This document shows, piece by piece, positions 35,030 to 44,009 of a DNA stretch of 64,000 bases. The DNA is taken from NCBI GenBank assembly GCA_028822935.1, contig JAPKCM010000004.1, forward strand, positions 62,001 to 126,000, read 5' to 3'. Every line of letters starts with the position of its first letter. The stretch's first letter is position 1. The DNA comes from Akkermansiaceae bacterium. GTDB lineage: Bacteria > Verrucomicrobiota > Verrucomicrobiia > Verrucomicrobiales > Akkermansiaceae. A program made the position numbers and the translations under genes. The notes below the pieces were generated by a model that was given only the letters and a program-made list of their open reading frames with translations, did no database searches and was not told the origin of the DNA.

Positions 35030-37753
35030 ATGCCTGATTCTGATCCATCACCGCAACTGACTCCCATTCCTAAGGAGCTCAAGAAACAGCTCGCTGAGTT
35101 CCAACGCCAGTTGTGGCGCACTAAGATAGTCGAAGCAATACTCGCAGGGTTCTTCGGCTTGATTATTTCCTTCTTGGTCGTCTTTGTCCTCGACCGCTTC
35201 ATCGCCACCCCACCGCTTGCCCGTCTCGGCATTCTTATCGCGGGAACTTCGCTTTTCGCGATCTTCGCGCCGCTCATGATGCGCCGCTGGATCTATGGCC
35301 ATCGCAAAGAAGGCCAGCTTGCCCACCTCATTTCTAAAAAGTTCCCCAAACTCGGTGACCGGCTCCTCGGAGTCGTCGAACTTCAGGACCAAAAGGAATC
35401 CCACAAAACCCTCTCTCCCGAACTCCGGGCCGCTGCGATGGCACACGTCGCCCGCCAAGCCGGGAAAAAAGACATGGGTGAGGCCCTCCCGATTTCCCAC
35501 TACAAGAAGCTCGGTCTGGGAGTGGCTCTGGGAGCTCTCTGCGTCATCCTGGGTTTCTCCTTCGCTCCCAAGGCCGGATCCAACGCGCTCAAGCGCTGGC
35601 TTCTTCCGCTCTCGGACACCGAGCGCTACACATTCACCCAGCTGGACCTCTCAGGACTACCTGATCCCTACACCGTCCCCTATGACGAGCCTTTTGTCAT
35701 CATCGTCCCTCTCAAGGAAGAAACCGATGATCGCCCCGAGATCGCCGAAGCGCGCTACGGCTTGCAGGACTGGCTCGAAACCGATTTGGGTGAAAAGGGC
35801 TACCGTTTCGAATTCCAAGGTCAGCAGAGTCGCGACGTTCTCACTCTTCGCGTCGGCGATGCTCTCCACCGCATCCGCATCGAACCCGAGATTCGTCCAG
35901 AACTCACCGCCCTCGACGCAAAGGTCACTCTTCCCGCCTACCTTCAGCTCGAACCCAAGACCATCGACATCCGCTCCGGCACCCTGAGCGCGCTTGCCGG
36001 AAGCACGATTAAACTCGAAGGAACCTTTTCACGTGACCTCAAAAGCGCCACCGGAACCGTCACCGCTCTTCCTTCCGATGACGAAGTCGTCAGCACCTTT
36101 GAGGAAGCTTCAGAAACAGAAACGGAACAGCCCGCTCCCCTTCCCGATCCGACCCCCCTGAAACTCACCATTTCCGAAGACCGAATCACCTCGTCTCCGA
36201 TCGAGTTGGGCGAATTTCGTGTCGAAATTCCCCTTCAATGGACCGACGTCAAGGGCCTCGAATCTTCCACAAGCTTCAACCTCAAAATCCAGACCGCCCA
36301 CGATCAAGCGCCTCTTGTTTACACCCAAGGCATCGAGCGCCAGATCGTCATCCTCGCCGGAGAAACCCTCGAATTCGAGGTGATGACCGAGGACGATTAC
36401 GGCATCCAAGAGATCGGACTGATGTGGCAAGGTGAATTCACCAAGCCTACCGACGAGTCCCCCGCCTCCGGGGAACTCCTTCTGAAGCAGGGTTCTCCCA
36501 GCAACTCGCGTCTTTCCGAGCTCGCCATCTTTTCTCCCAAGACCCACGGAATCGTCCCGCAAAAATTGACCCTCGTTGGCTATGCGCAGGATTTCAAACC
36601 AGAGCGGGAACGGAGCCTTTCCGAGCCCATCATCATCTACATCCTCACCGAAGACGAACACGCCCAGCTCCTCAAGCAACGATTCGACCGCCTCATCGGT
36701 GAACTCGAGGACGCCGCCCGCCGTGAGCAAAACAACCTCGACACAAACGAGCGTCTCGACCAGCTGAACAAGCCCGAAGATCTCCAAAATGAGGAGAATA
36801 AAGAAAAGCTCGCCCAGCAGGAAGACGCCGAGGATCAGAATGCCGAGAAGATGGAAGAGATCGCCAAGAAGATGGAAGAACTCTTCAAGGACGCCGCCCG
36901 TAACAAATCGATCGAAAAGGAGACCATGAAAAAAATGGCCGACTCGCTCCAAAATATGAAGGAGCTGGCCAAGCAGGATCTCCCTGAGATCGAGAAGAAG
37001 CTCAACGAATCCCAAGACAACAAGTCCACCCCTGAAAAAGCCAAGAAGGATCTCCAGGAAGCGATCGAGAAACAAAAGGAAGCGCTTAAAAAGATGCAGG
37101 AGACCATCAAGAAGGCCAACGAAGCCAACAACAACTTCGAGGCCTCCACCTTCATCAATCGACTCAAGCGCGCCGCCTCCGACGAAGACGGAATTTCCAA
37201 CAAACTCGTCTCCTCAATGACGGGTCAGAATTCCGAGAGCAAGAAGGCCGCCACGCCCCTCCTCGGAGCCGCTGCCGAATCAGACACTTTCGATCCAGTT
37301 TTCCGACGCATGATTGAAATGCTAGGCACCCAGCAACGCCGCACCGGAAGCGACGTGAACTGGATTCAAGAAGACCTCGCCAATTTCTACGCGCGCACTC
37401 AAAAAGAAATTCATAAGGAAATCGTGGACGACATGAAGAGGTCCGAGATCAGCCTGAAGCTTGAAGGTCTCCAAACCCGGATTAGCAAGAATCGGAGTTT
37501 TACCGCCGCTCTTGAAGCCAAGAAGTGGGGAGCTCAACTCCGCGAATGGGCTAAGAAACTCGAAGGCACCCCACCCGATGCCGCTGGTGGTGATGGCGGC
37601 GGTGAAGGAGGGGCCAGCCCCGAGGAGAAAGATTTCGAATTCATGCTCAAAGTGATGCGCATGGTGCAAGCGGAGCAAGATATCCGCTCCCGCACCCGTT
37701 CTCTAGAACAGCTCATGCGCTCCGTCGAACTTCGCAAAGCCGGACAAAATTAA
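35030..37753 (+). CDS. DUF4175-like membrane protein with long C-terminal coiled coil
   Basis: A 907-residue membrane-anchored protein. Three hydrophobic helices lie near residues 33-57, 63-83 and 159-178. They are followed by a large periplasmic beta-rich region (SGLPDPYTVPYDEPFVIIVP, LDAKVTLPAYLQLEPKTIDI). A Lys/Glu/Gln-rich segment at about 540-720 is predicted coiled coil (KMEEIAKKMEELFKDAARNK, KKDLQEAIEKQKEALKKMQE). The layout matches DUF4175-like proteins of Planctomycetes and Verrucomicrobia, often found near MoxR/Bat-type genes, though none is present here. It heads the plus-strand run to 43912, with gaps of only 2-36 bases between later genes. Role unknown; scaffold or stress-envelope function is inference. 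Confidence 0.75.
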   Translation: MPDSDPSPQLTPIPKELKKQLAEFQRQLWRTKIVEAILAGFFGLIISFLVVFVLDRFIATPPLARLGILIAGTSLFAIFAPLMMRRWIYGHRKEGQLAHLISKKFPKLGDRLLGVVELQDQKESHKTLSPELRAAAMAHVARQAGKKDMGEALPISHYKKLGLGVALGALCVILGFSFAPKAGSNALKRWLLPLSDTERYTFTQLDLSGLPDPYTVPYDEPFVIIVPLKEETDDRPEIAEARYGLQDWLETDLGEKGYRFEFQGQQSRDVLTLRVGDALHRIRIEPEIRPELTALDAKVTLPAYLQLEPKTIDIRSGTLSALAGSTIKLEGTFSRDLKSATGTVTALPSDDEVVSTFEEASETETEQPAPLPDPTPLKLTISEDRITSSPIELGEFRVEIPLQWTDVKGLESSTSFNLKIQTAHDQAPLVYTQGIERQIVILAGETLEFEVMTEDDYGIQEIGLMWQGEFTKPTDESPASGELLLKQGSPSNSRLSELAIFSPKTHGIVPQKLTLVGYAQDFKPERERSLSEPIIIYILTEDEHAQLLKQRFDRLIGELEDAARREQNNLDTNERLDQLNKPEDLQNEENKEKLAQQEDAEDQNAEKMEEIAKKMEELFKDAARNKSIEKETMKKMADSLQNMKELAKQDLPEIEKKLNESQDNKSTPEKAKKDLQEAIEKQKEALKKMQETIKKANEANNNFEASTFINRLKRAASDEDGISNKLVSSMTGQNSESKKAATPLLGAAAESDTFDPVFRRMIEMLGTQQRRTGSDVNWIQEDLANFYARTQKEIHKEIVDDMKRSEISLKLEGLQTRISKNRSFTAALEAKKWGAQLREWAKKLEGTPPDAAGGDGGGEGGASPEEKDFEFMLKVMRMVQAEQDIRSRTRSLEQLMRSVELRKAGQN

Positions 37754-37777
37754 AAAACCTCAAACCAAGAACAGTAG

Positions 37778-38125
37778 ATGAAAAAAACGATACTTACCTC
37801 CCTGCTCGGACTCGGCCTTATGGCCCCCTCCGGAGCTGAGGAGAGCAAAAAGCCAACCGAAGCAGCAAAGGCGGAGGCCACCGTCAAACACGATAAAGGC
37901 ACCCAGAAGCTCGCCGATGACCAGGACACTGTTTCCGCAGACGTTCAGGAACTCATCGACGAGCAGACCAATGCCAAAGTCATCGATCTTCTCTCCCAAG
38001 TAGAGTCGCTCATGGCGGAGACCACAGACCGTCTCGACGAGAAAAACACCGGCGGCGAGACCATCGCCATCCAGACCGAGATCATCGAGAGAATCTACGA
38101 AGCAGCCAAAGAAAAGAGCCAATGA
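37778..38125 (+). CDS. Small exported protein, N-terminal part of a gene split by in-frame TGA codons
   Basis: A 115-residue product with signal peptide MKKTILTSLLGLGLMAPSGA and a mostly helical mature part (VQELIDEQTNAKVIDLLSQV, then GETIAIQTEIIERIYEAAKE). It ends KSQ at TGA 38123-38125. The same frame continues as QSSGS, a second TGA (38141-38143), then PNSQQS and the Met of the next open frame. The two halves look like one protein with a Gln/Ser-rich linker in which two codons became TGA (TCA to TGA would restore Ser). It may be a recently broken gene or a leaky readthrough. The family is not named. Confidence 0.7.
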   Translation: MKKTILTSLLGLGLMAPSGAEESKKPTEAAKAEATVKHDKGTQKLADDQDTVSADVQELIDEQTNAKVIDLLSQVESLMAETTDRLDEKNTGGETIAIQTEIIERIYEAAKEKSQ

Positions 38126-38161
38126 CAAAGCAGCGGTAGTTGACCGAATAGTCAACAGAGC

Positions 38162-38425
38162 ATGGGTGCCATGCTCCAAATGATGCAAGAAATGATGGGT
38201 AAAGGCGATAAGCCCGGAGATAAGCCAGGTCAAAAACCTGGCGACAAGCCAGGCCAAGGCCAAACGGCGGAATCCGACGCAGCCAACACCGCCAATGTTG
38301 GGCCATCGAAGGGAATCACTGCCGAACGCCGCGTCCCCAAGGCCGCAGGTCGCTCTGGTGCCGGACTCCCCCCCGAATTCCAAAAAGCGCTCGACGCCTA
38401 CAACAAATCCACTCCTAAAAAGTAA
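38162..38425 (+). CDS. C-terminal part of the split small exported protein
   Basis: An 87-residue frame in the same phase as the preceding gene. It starts MGAMLQMMQEMMGKGDKPGD and continues with KPG repeats (KPGQKPGDKPGQGQ). It ends PPEFQKALDAYNKSTPKK. It has no signal peptide of its own, so as a separate protein it would stay cytoplasmic, unlike its neighbours. That supports the view that it is the tail of the 37778 gene. If expressed alone it could start at 38162 by reinitiation, since the upstream stop is only 36 bases away. Confidence 0.55.
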   Translation: MGAMLQMMQEMMGKGDKPGDKPGQKPGDKPGQGQTAESDAANTANVGPSKGITAERRVPKAAGRSGAGLPPEFQKALDAYNKSTPKK

Positions 38426-38436
38426 GTCCTCCTCCC

Positions 38437-39420
38437 ATGCGCTTCCTCCCATCCGCACTCCTCTTTACTTTAGCGTTGCCCCTCTTCGGGCAATCGGTTC
38501 CTCGTCGTGAAGAGGACCCGATCCCAGCTAAAGTGGAGAACATCTACACCCGCGGATTACGCTACCTCTCACAGTCTCAGAATACCGAGGGAGCGTGGGA
38601 TGACAGTCAGGGAAAAGAACCCGGAGTCGTGGGCCTCTGCATCATGGCCTTCCTGGCCCATGGAGAGGACCCGAATCACGGACCTTACGCCGAGAATATC
38701 CAAAAAGGAATCTCCTTCATTCTCGAGCAACAAAGCAAAACCAACGGCTACATTGGCACTAGCATGTATAGCCACGGCTTTGCCACTCTCGCTCTCGCCG
38801 AGAGCTATGGCATGTTCCGAGACGATCGCATCGCTCCTGCTCTGAAGCAGGCCGTCGATCTGATCCTCTCGTCGCAAAAACGAAACTCACGAGGAGCCTG
38901 GCGCTACTCACCCGAGAGCACCGACGCCGACTCAACCGTTTCCGGCTGCCAAATCGTCGCCCTCTATGCCGCCCGCAATGCCGGAATCCCGGTCCCTGAA
39001 GAAGCCTTTACCCAAGGCCTCAAATACATGGCCAAATGTCGCGGGGGCGATGGTGGATACGGCTACACTTCCGGCATGGGAGACAAGCCCACCCTCACCG
39101 CCATTGGCCTTCTCACCCAAGCTCTCGCCAAGCAACACGACACCCGCAGCTTTAAGGCCAGCACCAAGTATCTCAGTAAAAAGCTCAACTACCGCGAGAA
39201 GTATTACCCTTACTACTTCGAGTATTACATGTCCCAAGCCCTCTTCCACGCCGATGAAAAATCTTGGAACGATTGGAACGCCAAGAACATCGCTTACATG
39301 TCCGTTCTCCAGGGGCCCGACGGCTCCTTCCCGGGCAACAAAGGAAAAGCATTCTCGACCTCCGGCGCTCTCCTCTCTCTCGCTCTCAACTACCGCTTCC
39401 TCCCGATCTACGAAAAATGA
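38437..39420 (+). CDS. Secreted prenyltransferase/squalene-oxidase-fold (alpha/alpha toroid) protein
   Basis: A 327-residue exported protein (signal MRFLPSALLFTLALPLFGQS). It is built of repeats of the terpenoid cyclase/protein prenyltransferase alpha-alpha toroid type: GLRYLSQSQNTEGAWDDSQG, GISFILEQQSKTNGYIGTSM, AVDLILSSQKRNSRGAWRYS, GLKYMAKCRGGDGGYGYTSG and SVLQGPDGSFPGN. The DxDD or DxxxD catalytic motifs of true cyclases are not evident, so binding rather than catalysis is likely. It overlaps the next gene by four bases (ATGA). Similar proteins sit near DUF4175/MoxR clusters in Planctomycetes (established association as I recall it). Confidence 0.8.
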   Translation: MRFLPSALLFTLALPLFGQSVPRREEDPIPAKVENIYTRGLRYLSQSQNTEGAWDDSQGKEPGVVGLCIMAFLAHGEDPNHGPYAENIQKGISFILEQQSKTNGYIGTSMYSHGFATLALAESYGMFRDDRIAPALKQAVDLILSSQKRNSRGAWRYSPESTDADSTVSGCQIVALYAARNAGIPVPEEAFTQGLKYMAKCRGGDGGYGYTSGMGDKPTLTAIGLLTQALAKQHDTRSFKASTKYLSKKLNYREKYYPYYFEYYMSQALFHADEKSWNDWNAKNIAYMSVLQGPDGSFPGNKGKAFSTSGALLSLALNYRFLPIYEK

Positions 39421-41123
39421 ATCTGCGCCTCCTCACCCTTACCGCGCTTCTCGGAGGCTTGTCTTTGCAGTCCGTATACTCCCAGCGCCCCTTACAATTC
39501 CAAAACGTCAATAACTTTCGGATACCAAACCAAGCAGGCAACGACGAGATCCTCGACCTCCCCGAGTCCGACCCCTCAGGCACTGACCTCCTTCGCTTTA
39601 CCAACGGCGACATCATGCACGGCAATTTCGCCGGCTTAAAAGACGGCATCCTTTGGAACCGGCCCGACATCGACGAGCCCATACGCTTTGAGCTCAAGAA
39701 CCTCCGCCAAGTCGTCTTCGATGGCGGAAATAACTCTCCCGCCCAGCCAAAATCTCCCTTCGTCTCGCTCGTCAATGGCGACGAGATCCCAGGAAAAATC
39801 ATCTCCCTCGATGACAAAGCGCTTGTGATCGACAGCCCCCTCACGGGTCAAATCAGCATCCCGCGCGACCAACTCAAGACTCTCAATCCCAATCCCTTCG
39901 GCGGTCAACTCCACTATGCCGGCCCCTTCAGCAGTGACGAATGGGTCATGATCGATACCGAGAAAGAAGAAGTCAAAGAACCCGAGGAAAAGGAGGCTGA
40001 AGAAAAGAAAGAAGAGGACGAAGAGAAACCCAAACCGAATCCTTCATGGCTCTATTCAGGAGCCTCCCTCTACTCCACCAACACCCACGCGGTCGCCCTC
40101 GATGGGAAGCTCCCTGATGTGGGCCGCCTTCGATTTAAAATCGCATGGCGCAAGGGCTTTTCCTCCACTGTCGCCTTCCACGCAGATTTCAAGCGCCCCC
40201 TTCCCAGGGAAGAAGTAGCTCTTGAGCCCGAAATCGACGCCGATGCCGGGAAAGCCGAGGACCAGCCCATCGTTCCTGAGGAAGCAAAGGAACCCGAACC
40301 ACTCAAATACCAGCACCTTTTTGACCTCAAAAATGGCAAGGCCTTCCAGTCATTAGGGTGGCTTCCGGTCAATACTAGCTCCAGCCATCCCCAAACCTAC
40401 GGCAGCTCCTACGTCTTCAACTTTTCCTCTTCCTACGTCAACCTCTGGCGCTGCAGCTTTGACGAAGATGGGAAACCCTCCACTAAAAGCCTTCGAAACC
40501 AACGTCTTCCCGTCAATCTGGGACAAAGCGGAGAAGCGGAATTCGATCTTCGTTTTGACCGGACCAAGAACGTCATTTATCTCTACGTGAATGGCCTGTA
40601 TGCCTCCCAGTGGAATGACCTCGATGGCTATGTTGCCCCCGGTGATGGCCTCGCCTTTGCCGGAAATGGAAATTCTCGCATCAAGGTATCAGATATCCTC
40701 ATCACTTCCTGGAGCGGCACTCCTGACGGAGCCCGCTCTCTAGAGCACGAAGATCGCGACATCGTCCTCCTCACCAATGGAACTGATCGGTTCTCCGGCC
40801 AGATCACCAGCATCGCCGATGGCAAGGTTACCCTCAAAGGGCCCTACGCAGACCTCACGCTCCCTCTTGAGGAACTCTCGGAAATTCACTTCCAACGCTC
40901 CGGACTTGCTGATCTTCAAAAAATTAAATGGCCGGACGACACCGGAATCCTCCTCTTCAATCCCATCGGCCGCATCTCGCTCGTTCCCACTTCTTCTGAC
41001 GAAAACCATCTCTCCGGAAAGTCCCCCATTCTGGGCGACCTCAAGGTGAAACTCGACTCTGCGGCGCTCCTTCAATTCGCCGAGACCCCCGATACCCTTA
41101 GCGATTGGGTCACCGATTTTTAA
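39417..41123 (+). CDS. Exported NGD-repeat / jelly-roll protein, paralogue A
   Basis: A 568-residue predicted secreted protein starting at ATG 39417 (signal MNLRLLTLTALLGGLSLQSV). It opens with two short beta modules built on an 'NGD' turn: LLRFTNGDIMHGNFAGLKDG and VSLVNGDEIPGKIISLDDKA, each ending in a hydrophobic strand (LRQVVF, QLKTL). A Glu/Lys-rich linker near residues 180-205 follows, then a LamG/concanavalin-like region (YVNLWRCSFDEDG, VIYLYVNGLYASQWND). A third module comes near the end (IVLLTNGTDRFSGQITSIAD). It shares this layout with the next two genes. Family not named; a surface or matrix-binding role is inference. Confidence 0.72.
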   Translation: MNLRLLTLTALLGGLSLQSVYSQRPLQFQNVNNFRIPNQAGNDEILDLPESDPSGTDLLRFTNGDIMHGNFAGLKDGILWNRPDIDEPIRFELKNLRQVVFDGGNNSPAQPKSPFVSLVNGDEIPGKIISLDDKALVIDSPLTGQISIPRDQLKTLNPNPFGGQLHYAGPFSSDEWVMIDTEKEEVKEPEEKEAEEKKEEDEEKPKPNPSWLYSGASLYSTNTHAVALDGKLPDVGRLRFKIAWRKGFSSTVAFHADFKRPLPREEVALEPEIDADAGKAEDQPIVPEEAKEPEPLKYQHLFDLKNGKAFQSLGWLPVNTSSSHPQTYGSSYVFNFSSSYVNLWRCSFDEDGKPSTKSLRNQRLPVNLGQSGEAEFDLRFDRTKNVIYLYVNGLYASQWNDLDGYVAPGDGLAFAGNGNSRIKVSDILITSWSGTPDGARSLEHEDRDIVLLTNGTDRFSGQITSIADGKVTLKGPYADLTLPLEELSEIHFQRSGLADLQKIKWPDDTGILLFNPIGRISLVPTSSDENHLSGKSPILGDLKVKLDSAALLQFAETPDTLSDWVTDF

Positions 41124-41126
41124 GCC

Positions 41127-42527
41127 ATGCGTGCTCCCTTCCTTCTTTCCGCTCTCGCCTGCTTCGCCTTCCAAAGCGCATTTGCAAACGATCTCGTCGT
41201 TCTCAAAAATGGAGACCGTTTTTCGGGAACCATCGTCGGGCTCTCCGGCGGCCTTGTTCAAATCCAGAGTCCTCACAGTGATCAACCGCTGAGCATCGTC
41301 AGCGACGAGCTTGAAAACTTGAGTTTCGAAGAGGTCGAGATAATCGAGCCCCCCGCTCACTCCCACCAGGTCAATCTTCGCAATGGCAATGTCATTCCCG
41401 GAGAAGTCACTGGCCTTGATGCTCAAAATCTTCAGTTCAAAACTTGGTTCGCAGGACCACTCAGTATTCCCCGTAGCCAGATTAAATCGGTATTCTACGG
41501 AGTCACCCCTCAGCGCCTCCTCTACCAAGGACCCGACAACCTGGAAGAATGGGATCCCGATGAGGCCTGGGAATTTCGAGATGGGTCCCTCACATCCAAC
41601 AGCCAAAGTAGCATCGCACAGAACCTCGATCTCCCTGACCGCTTCATTCTCCGCTTCCACCTCAGCTGGCCGAACTCACCCAGTGTCCGCATTCATTTCT
41701 GCACCGATGCCGACGAAGGAAAAGAGAATCACGATGGCTACTCCCTCTACTTTTCCAGCCGTGGCGCCACTCTTCAACGCGCCATTCCTCCGGGCACCGA
41801 TGAGGACAAACCCCAGGTCCAAATTCTGGGAGGATCGTCCAAACGCACCAGCGACTTCATAGGACGCCAAACCACCGTCGAACTCCGTGTTGATCGTATC
41901 ACCCGGCGCATCATGCTCTATCTCGATGGCGAACTGCAGGGCAGTTTCCTTGATCCTAATCCCGCTCCCGCAGGAAAGAAGGTAATCTTCGAAAGCCAGT
42001 CTTCGGTACGAGGACAGATCACCCTAAGCGAGATCAAACTTCATGAGTGGGATGCCGTGACGCAGCGACTCCGCGTAGAACCACGCCAGGACGAAGAGAG
42101 CGACACTCTCACCACAGACGAAGGCGACCGCTACTCCGGCCAGATCCTGGAACGCATCGAATCTGGAGAGAACAGCTCCTTCAAAGTAAAGAGTCCCCTC
42201 CTCGCGCAAATCGTGACCATCCCAGAAAAGCGCTCGGCCATCCTCTACTTTGCCGAAGGAACTCTCCCCAAGGATTCCAAGTCATCCTACAAGCTCTCAC
42301 TCGCTTCCGGAGGTGAAATCGACCTTTCCGAAATCCAACTCACCAAAAAATCGCTCACCGGAAAACACCCCTGGCTCGGGAAGCTCACGATTGACAGGCA
42401 GGTCGTGAGCAAAATCAGTCGCCTCAGCGAAGAAAAGAAAACCGTAAACAAAGAAGCGCCCAAAGCCGATGATCCGAAAGCGCTCAAAGGCGCCCAACAA
42501 CTCCGCATCGAGATCGAAGCGAACTAA
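41127..42527 (+). CDS. Exported NGD-repeat / jelly-roll protein, paralogue B
   Basis: A 466-residue predicted secreted protein (signal MRAPFLLSALACFAFQSAFA), three bases after paralogue A. Modules: LVVLKNGDRFSGTIVGLSGG and VNLRNGNVIPGEVTGLDAQN, then IPRSQIKSVFYGV. The middle is LamG-like: LEEWDPDEAWEFRDGSLTSN, SSIAQNLDLPDRFILRFHLS, and TVELRVDRITRRIMLYLDGE. A C-terminal module DTLTTDEGDRYSGQILERIE follows. The linker of paralogue A is absent. All three paralogues keep the 'YxGPxxLxxW' segment at the jelly-roll entry. Function unknown. Confidence 0.72.
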   Translation: MRAPFLLSALACFAFQSAFANDLVVLKNGDRFSGTIVGLSGGLVQIQSPHSDQPLSIVSDELENLSFEEVEIIEPPAHSHQVNLRNGNVIPGEVTGLDAQNLQFKTWFAGPLSIPRSQIKSVFYGVTPQRLLYQGPDNLEEWDPDEAWEFRDGSLTSNSQSSIAQNLDLPDRFILRFHLSWPNSPSVRIHFCTDADEGKENHDGYSLYFSSRGATLQRAIPPGTDEDKPQVQILGGSSKRTSDFIGRQTTVELRVDRITRRIMLYLDGELQGSFLDPNPAPAGKKVIFESQSSVRGQITLSEIKLHEWDAVTQRLRVEPRQDEESDTLTTDEGDRYSGQILERIESGENSSFKVKSPLLAQIVTIPEKRSAILYFAEGTLPKDSKSSYKLSLASGGEIDLSEIQLTKKSLTGKHPWLGKLTIDRQVVSKISRLSEEKKTVNKEAPKADDPKALKGAQQLRIEIEAN

Positions 42528-42538
42528 CTTTGCATCCC

Positions 42539-43912
42539 ATGAGATCACTTTTCCTCTTCCTCACTCTTCCTCTTGCACTCGCGGCCGACGAGACCCTTTC
42601 CCGTCTCACCTTTCTCGACCAGACCATCATCTCGGGAACCGTCACCCACATCGACCCCGAGAAAAAGATCCTCAAGATGACCTCCCCCTTCCTCAAAGGT
42701 GAAGCGGTTCTCAAGATGGACGAGCTTCTCGATATTCAGCTCAACAAGGATGCCGATATACCCGAATCCGATCATCACGCACTCGCCACCGTCGAGCACC
42801 ATTATGACAATCCCTTTGAAGACACCATTCGGGGATCACTCATCGGCGTCGATGACCAATCAGTCACTCTCGACACCTGGTATGCCGGCAAATTGAAGCT
42901 CAACCGCTTCATGGTAAAGGCACTCGATATCTATGCCAACTCTCCCAGCCTCTACCACGGCCCAAATGGCCTGGATGGCTGGGTCTCAAGCGGCAACCAG
43001 CTGGAGAATGATTGGTCCTTCAGAAAAAGAGCACTCGTTTCCCAAACAAATAACTCGATCGCCCGGGAGGTTGAAATGTCGGAACGAAGCAAATTCTCCT
43101 TCCGGGCCCACTGGCAGGACGATGCTTACTTCCGCGCCACCTTCCTCTCGACCAGTGGAAAAAGCCGCAACCCCAGCTCCGGCTACTCCCTCCAGGTCAA
43201 TCGCACCTACTTGAACCTGAGCCGGAACGGGCAGAACAACCTGATGCATCAAAGTGCGCCTCAACTCAAGGAACAGACGAATGCCCTCTTTGAATTCTAT
43301 ATCGACCGGCGCCCTGAAGGAAAAAACGCAATCTACATTGACGGAAAAAAGTTCCACGAATGGGACGGAGTCGATGACACCGAAATGAAGGGAAAATGGA
43401 TTCTCTTTAGCCCCCAGACCTCCAACAAAGCAATCAAGATCTCGGACATCATCGTCAGCCTTTGGGATGGCCGCCTTCCGACCATCACCGATGCAGAGAA
43501 CCCCGATGCCACCGGACTCTTTGAAGGAATGGAGGGACAGCGCATCGACCTCGCAAATGGCGACTCTCTCTTGGGGGAAATCATGGGCGTCAATGAAGGC
43601 GCGACTAAAGTGAAGACCAGCCTTGGTGACGTCATCATTCCCGTCAACCGCCTCCGTTCGTTCCAACTCCACGAATCGGAGGAGACCCTCGAAGAACCCC
43701 GAATGTACGGAGAAGATGTGCGCGCTTGGTTCACCGACGGCGGCTTTGTCACTCTCAAACTCGCCCGCCTTAACGATAAAAAAATCGCCGGCTATTCTCA
43801 GGTCTTCGGTGATGCCGAATTCGACCTTGCTGCCTTCTCCCGGATCGAGTTCAACATCTGGGAGAACGACCTAAACGAAGAGCGCGACGGCGGAGGAGAC
43901 GACGATTGGTAG
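42539..43912 (+). CDS. Exported NGD-repeat / jelly-roll protein, paralogue C
   Basis: A 457-residue predicted secreted protein. I chose ATG 42539 (signal MRSLFLFLTLPLALAADE) over the upstream in-frame TTG. The first module is degenerate (LSRLTFLDQTIISGTVTHID) and is followed by TIRGSLIGVDDQSVTLDTWY. The jelly-roll region begins SLYHGPNGLDGWVSSGNQLE and contains NSIAREVEMSERSKFSFRAH and AIYIDGKKFHEWDGV. The closing module is RIDLANGDSLLGEIMGVNEG, ending LRSFQLHE. The C-terminus is acidic (EERDGGGDDDW). It is the last gene of the run and is followed by a bidirectional terminator. Confidence 0.72.
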   Translation: MRSLFLFLTLPLALAADETLSRLTFLDQTIISGTVTHIDPEKKILKMTSPFLKGEAVLKMDELLDIQLNKDADIPESDHHALATVEHHYDNPFEDTIRGSLIGVDDQSVTLDTWYAGKLKLNRFMVKALDIYANSPSLYHGPNGLDGWVSSGNQLENDWSFRKRALVSQTNNSIAREVEMSERSKFSFRAHWQDDAYFRATFLSTSGKSRNPSSGYSLQVNRTYLNLSRNGQNNLMHQSAPQLKEQTNALFEFYIDRRPEGKNAIYIDGKKFHEWDGVDDTEMKGKWILFSPQTSNKAIKISDIIVSLWDGRLPTITDAENPDATGLFEGMEGQRIDLANGDSLLGEIMGVNEGATKVKTSLGDVIIPVNRLRSFQLHESEETLEEPRMYGEDVRAWFTDGGFVTLKLARLNDKKIAGYSQVFGDAEFDLAAFSRIEFNIWENDLNEERDGGGDDDW

Positions 43913-43961
43913 GAAAGCCGGATGAACTTTCTTTCCTCGTCCTTCTCCTACCAAACATAAA

Positions 43962-43990
43962 AGCGAGGCCCCACGGGACCTCGCTCTAAA
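43962..43990. terminator. Bidirectional terminator after the NGD operon
   Basis: AGCGAGG (43962-43968) pairs with CCTCGCT (43979-43985), with an inner CCC/GGG pairing around ACG. CTAAAAATTTT follows on the plus side, and ATAAAA precedes it, giving U-rich ends in both directions. It can end the plus-strand operon and the minus-strand PEP-CTERM gene. Confidence 0.75.
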
Positions 43991-44009
43991 AATTTTGTTG
44001 CTTGCTAAA

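Noticed and set aside
38437-39420. True terpenoid (squalene/hopene) cyclase.
   Set aside because: The protein is short and exported, and the catalytic Asp motifs are not visible. Only the alpha/alpha-toroid fold is claimed.
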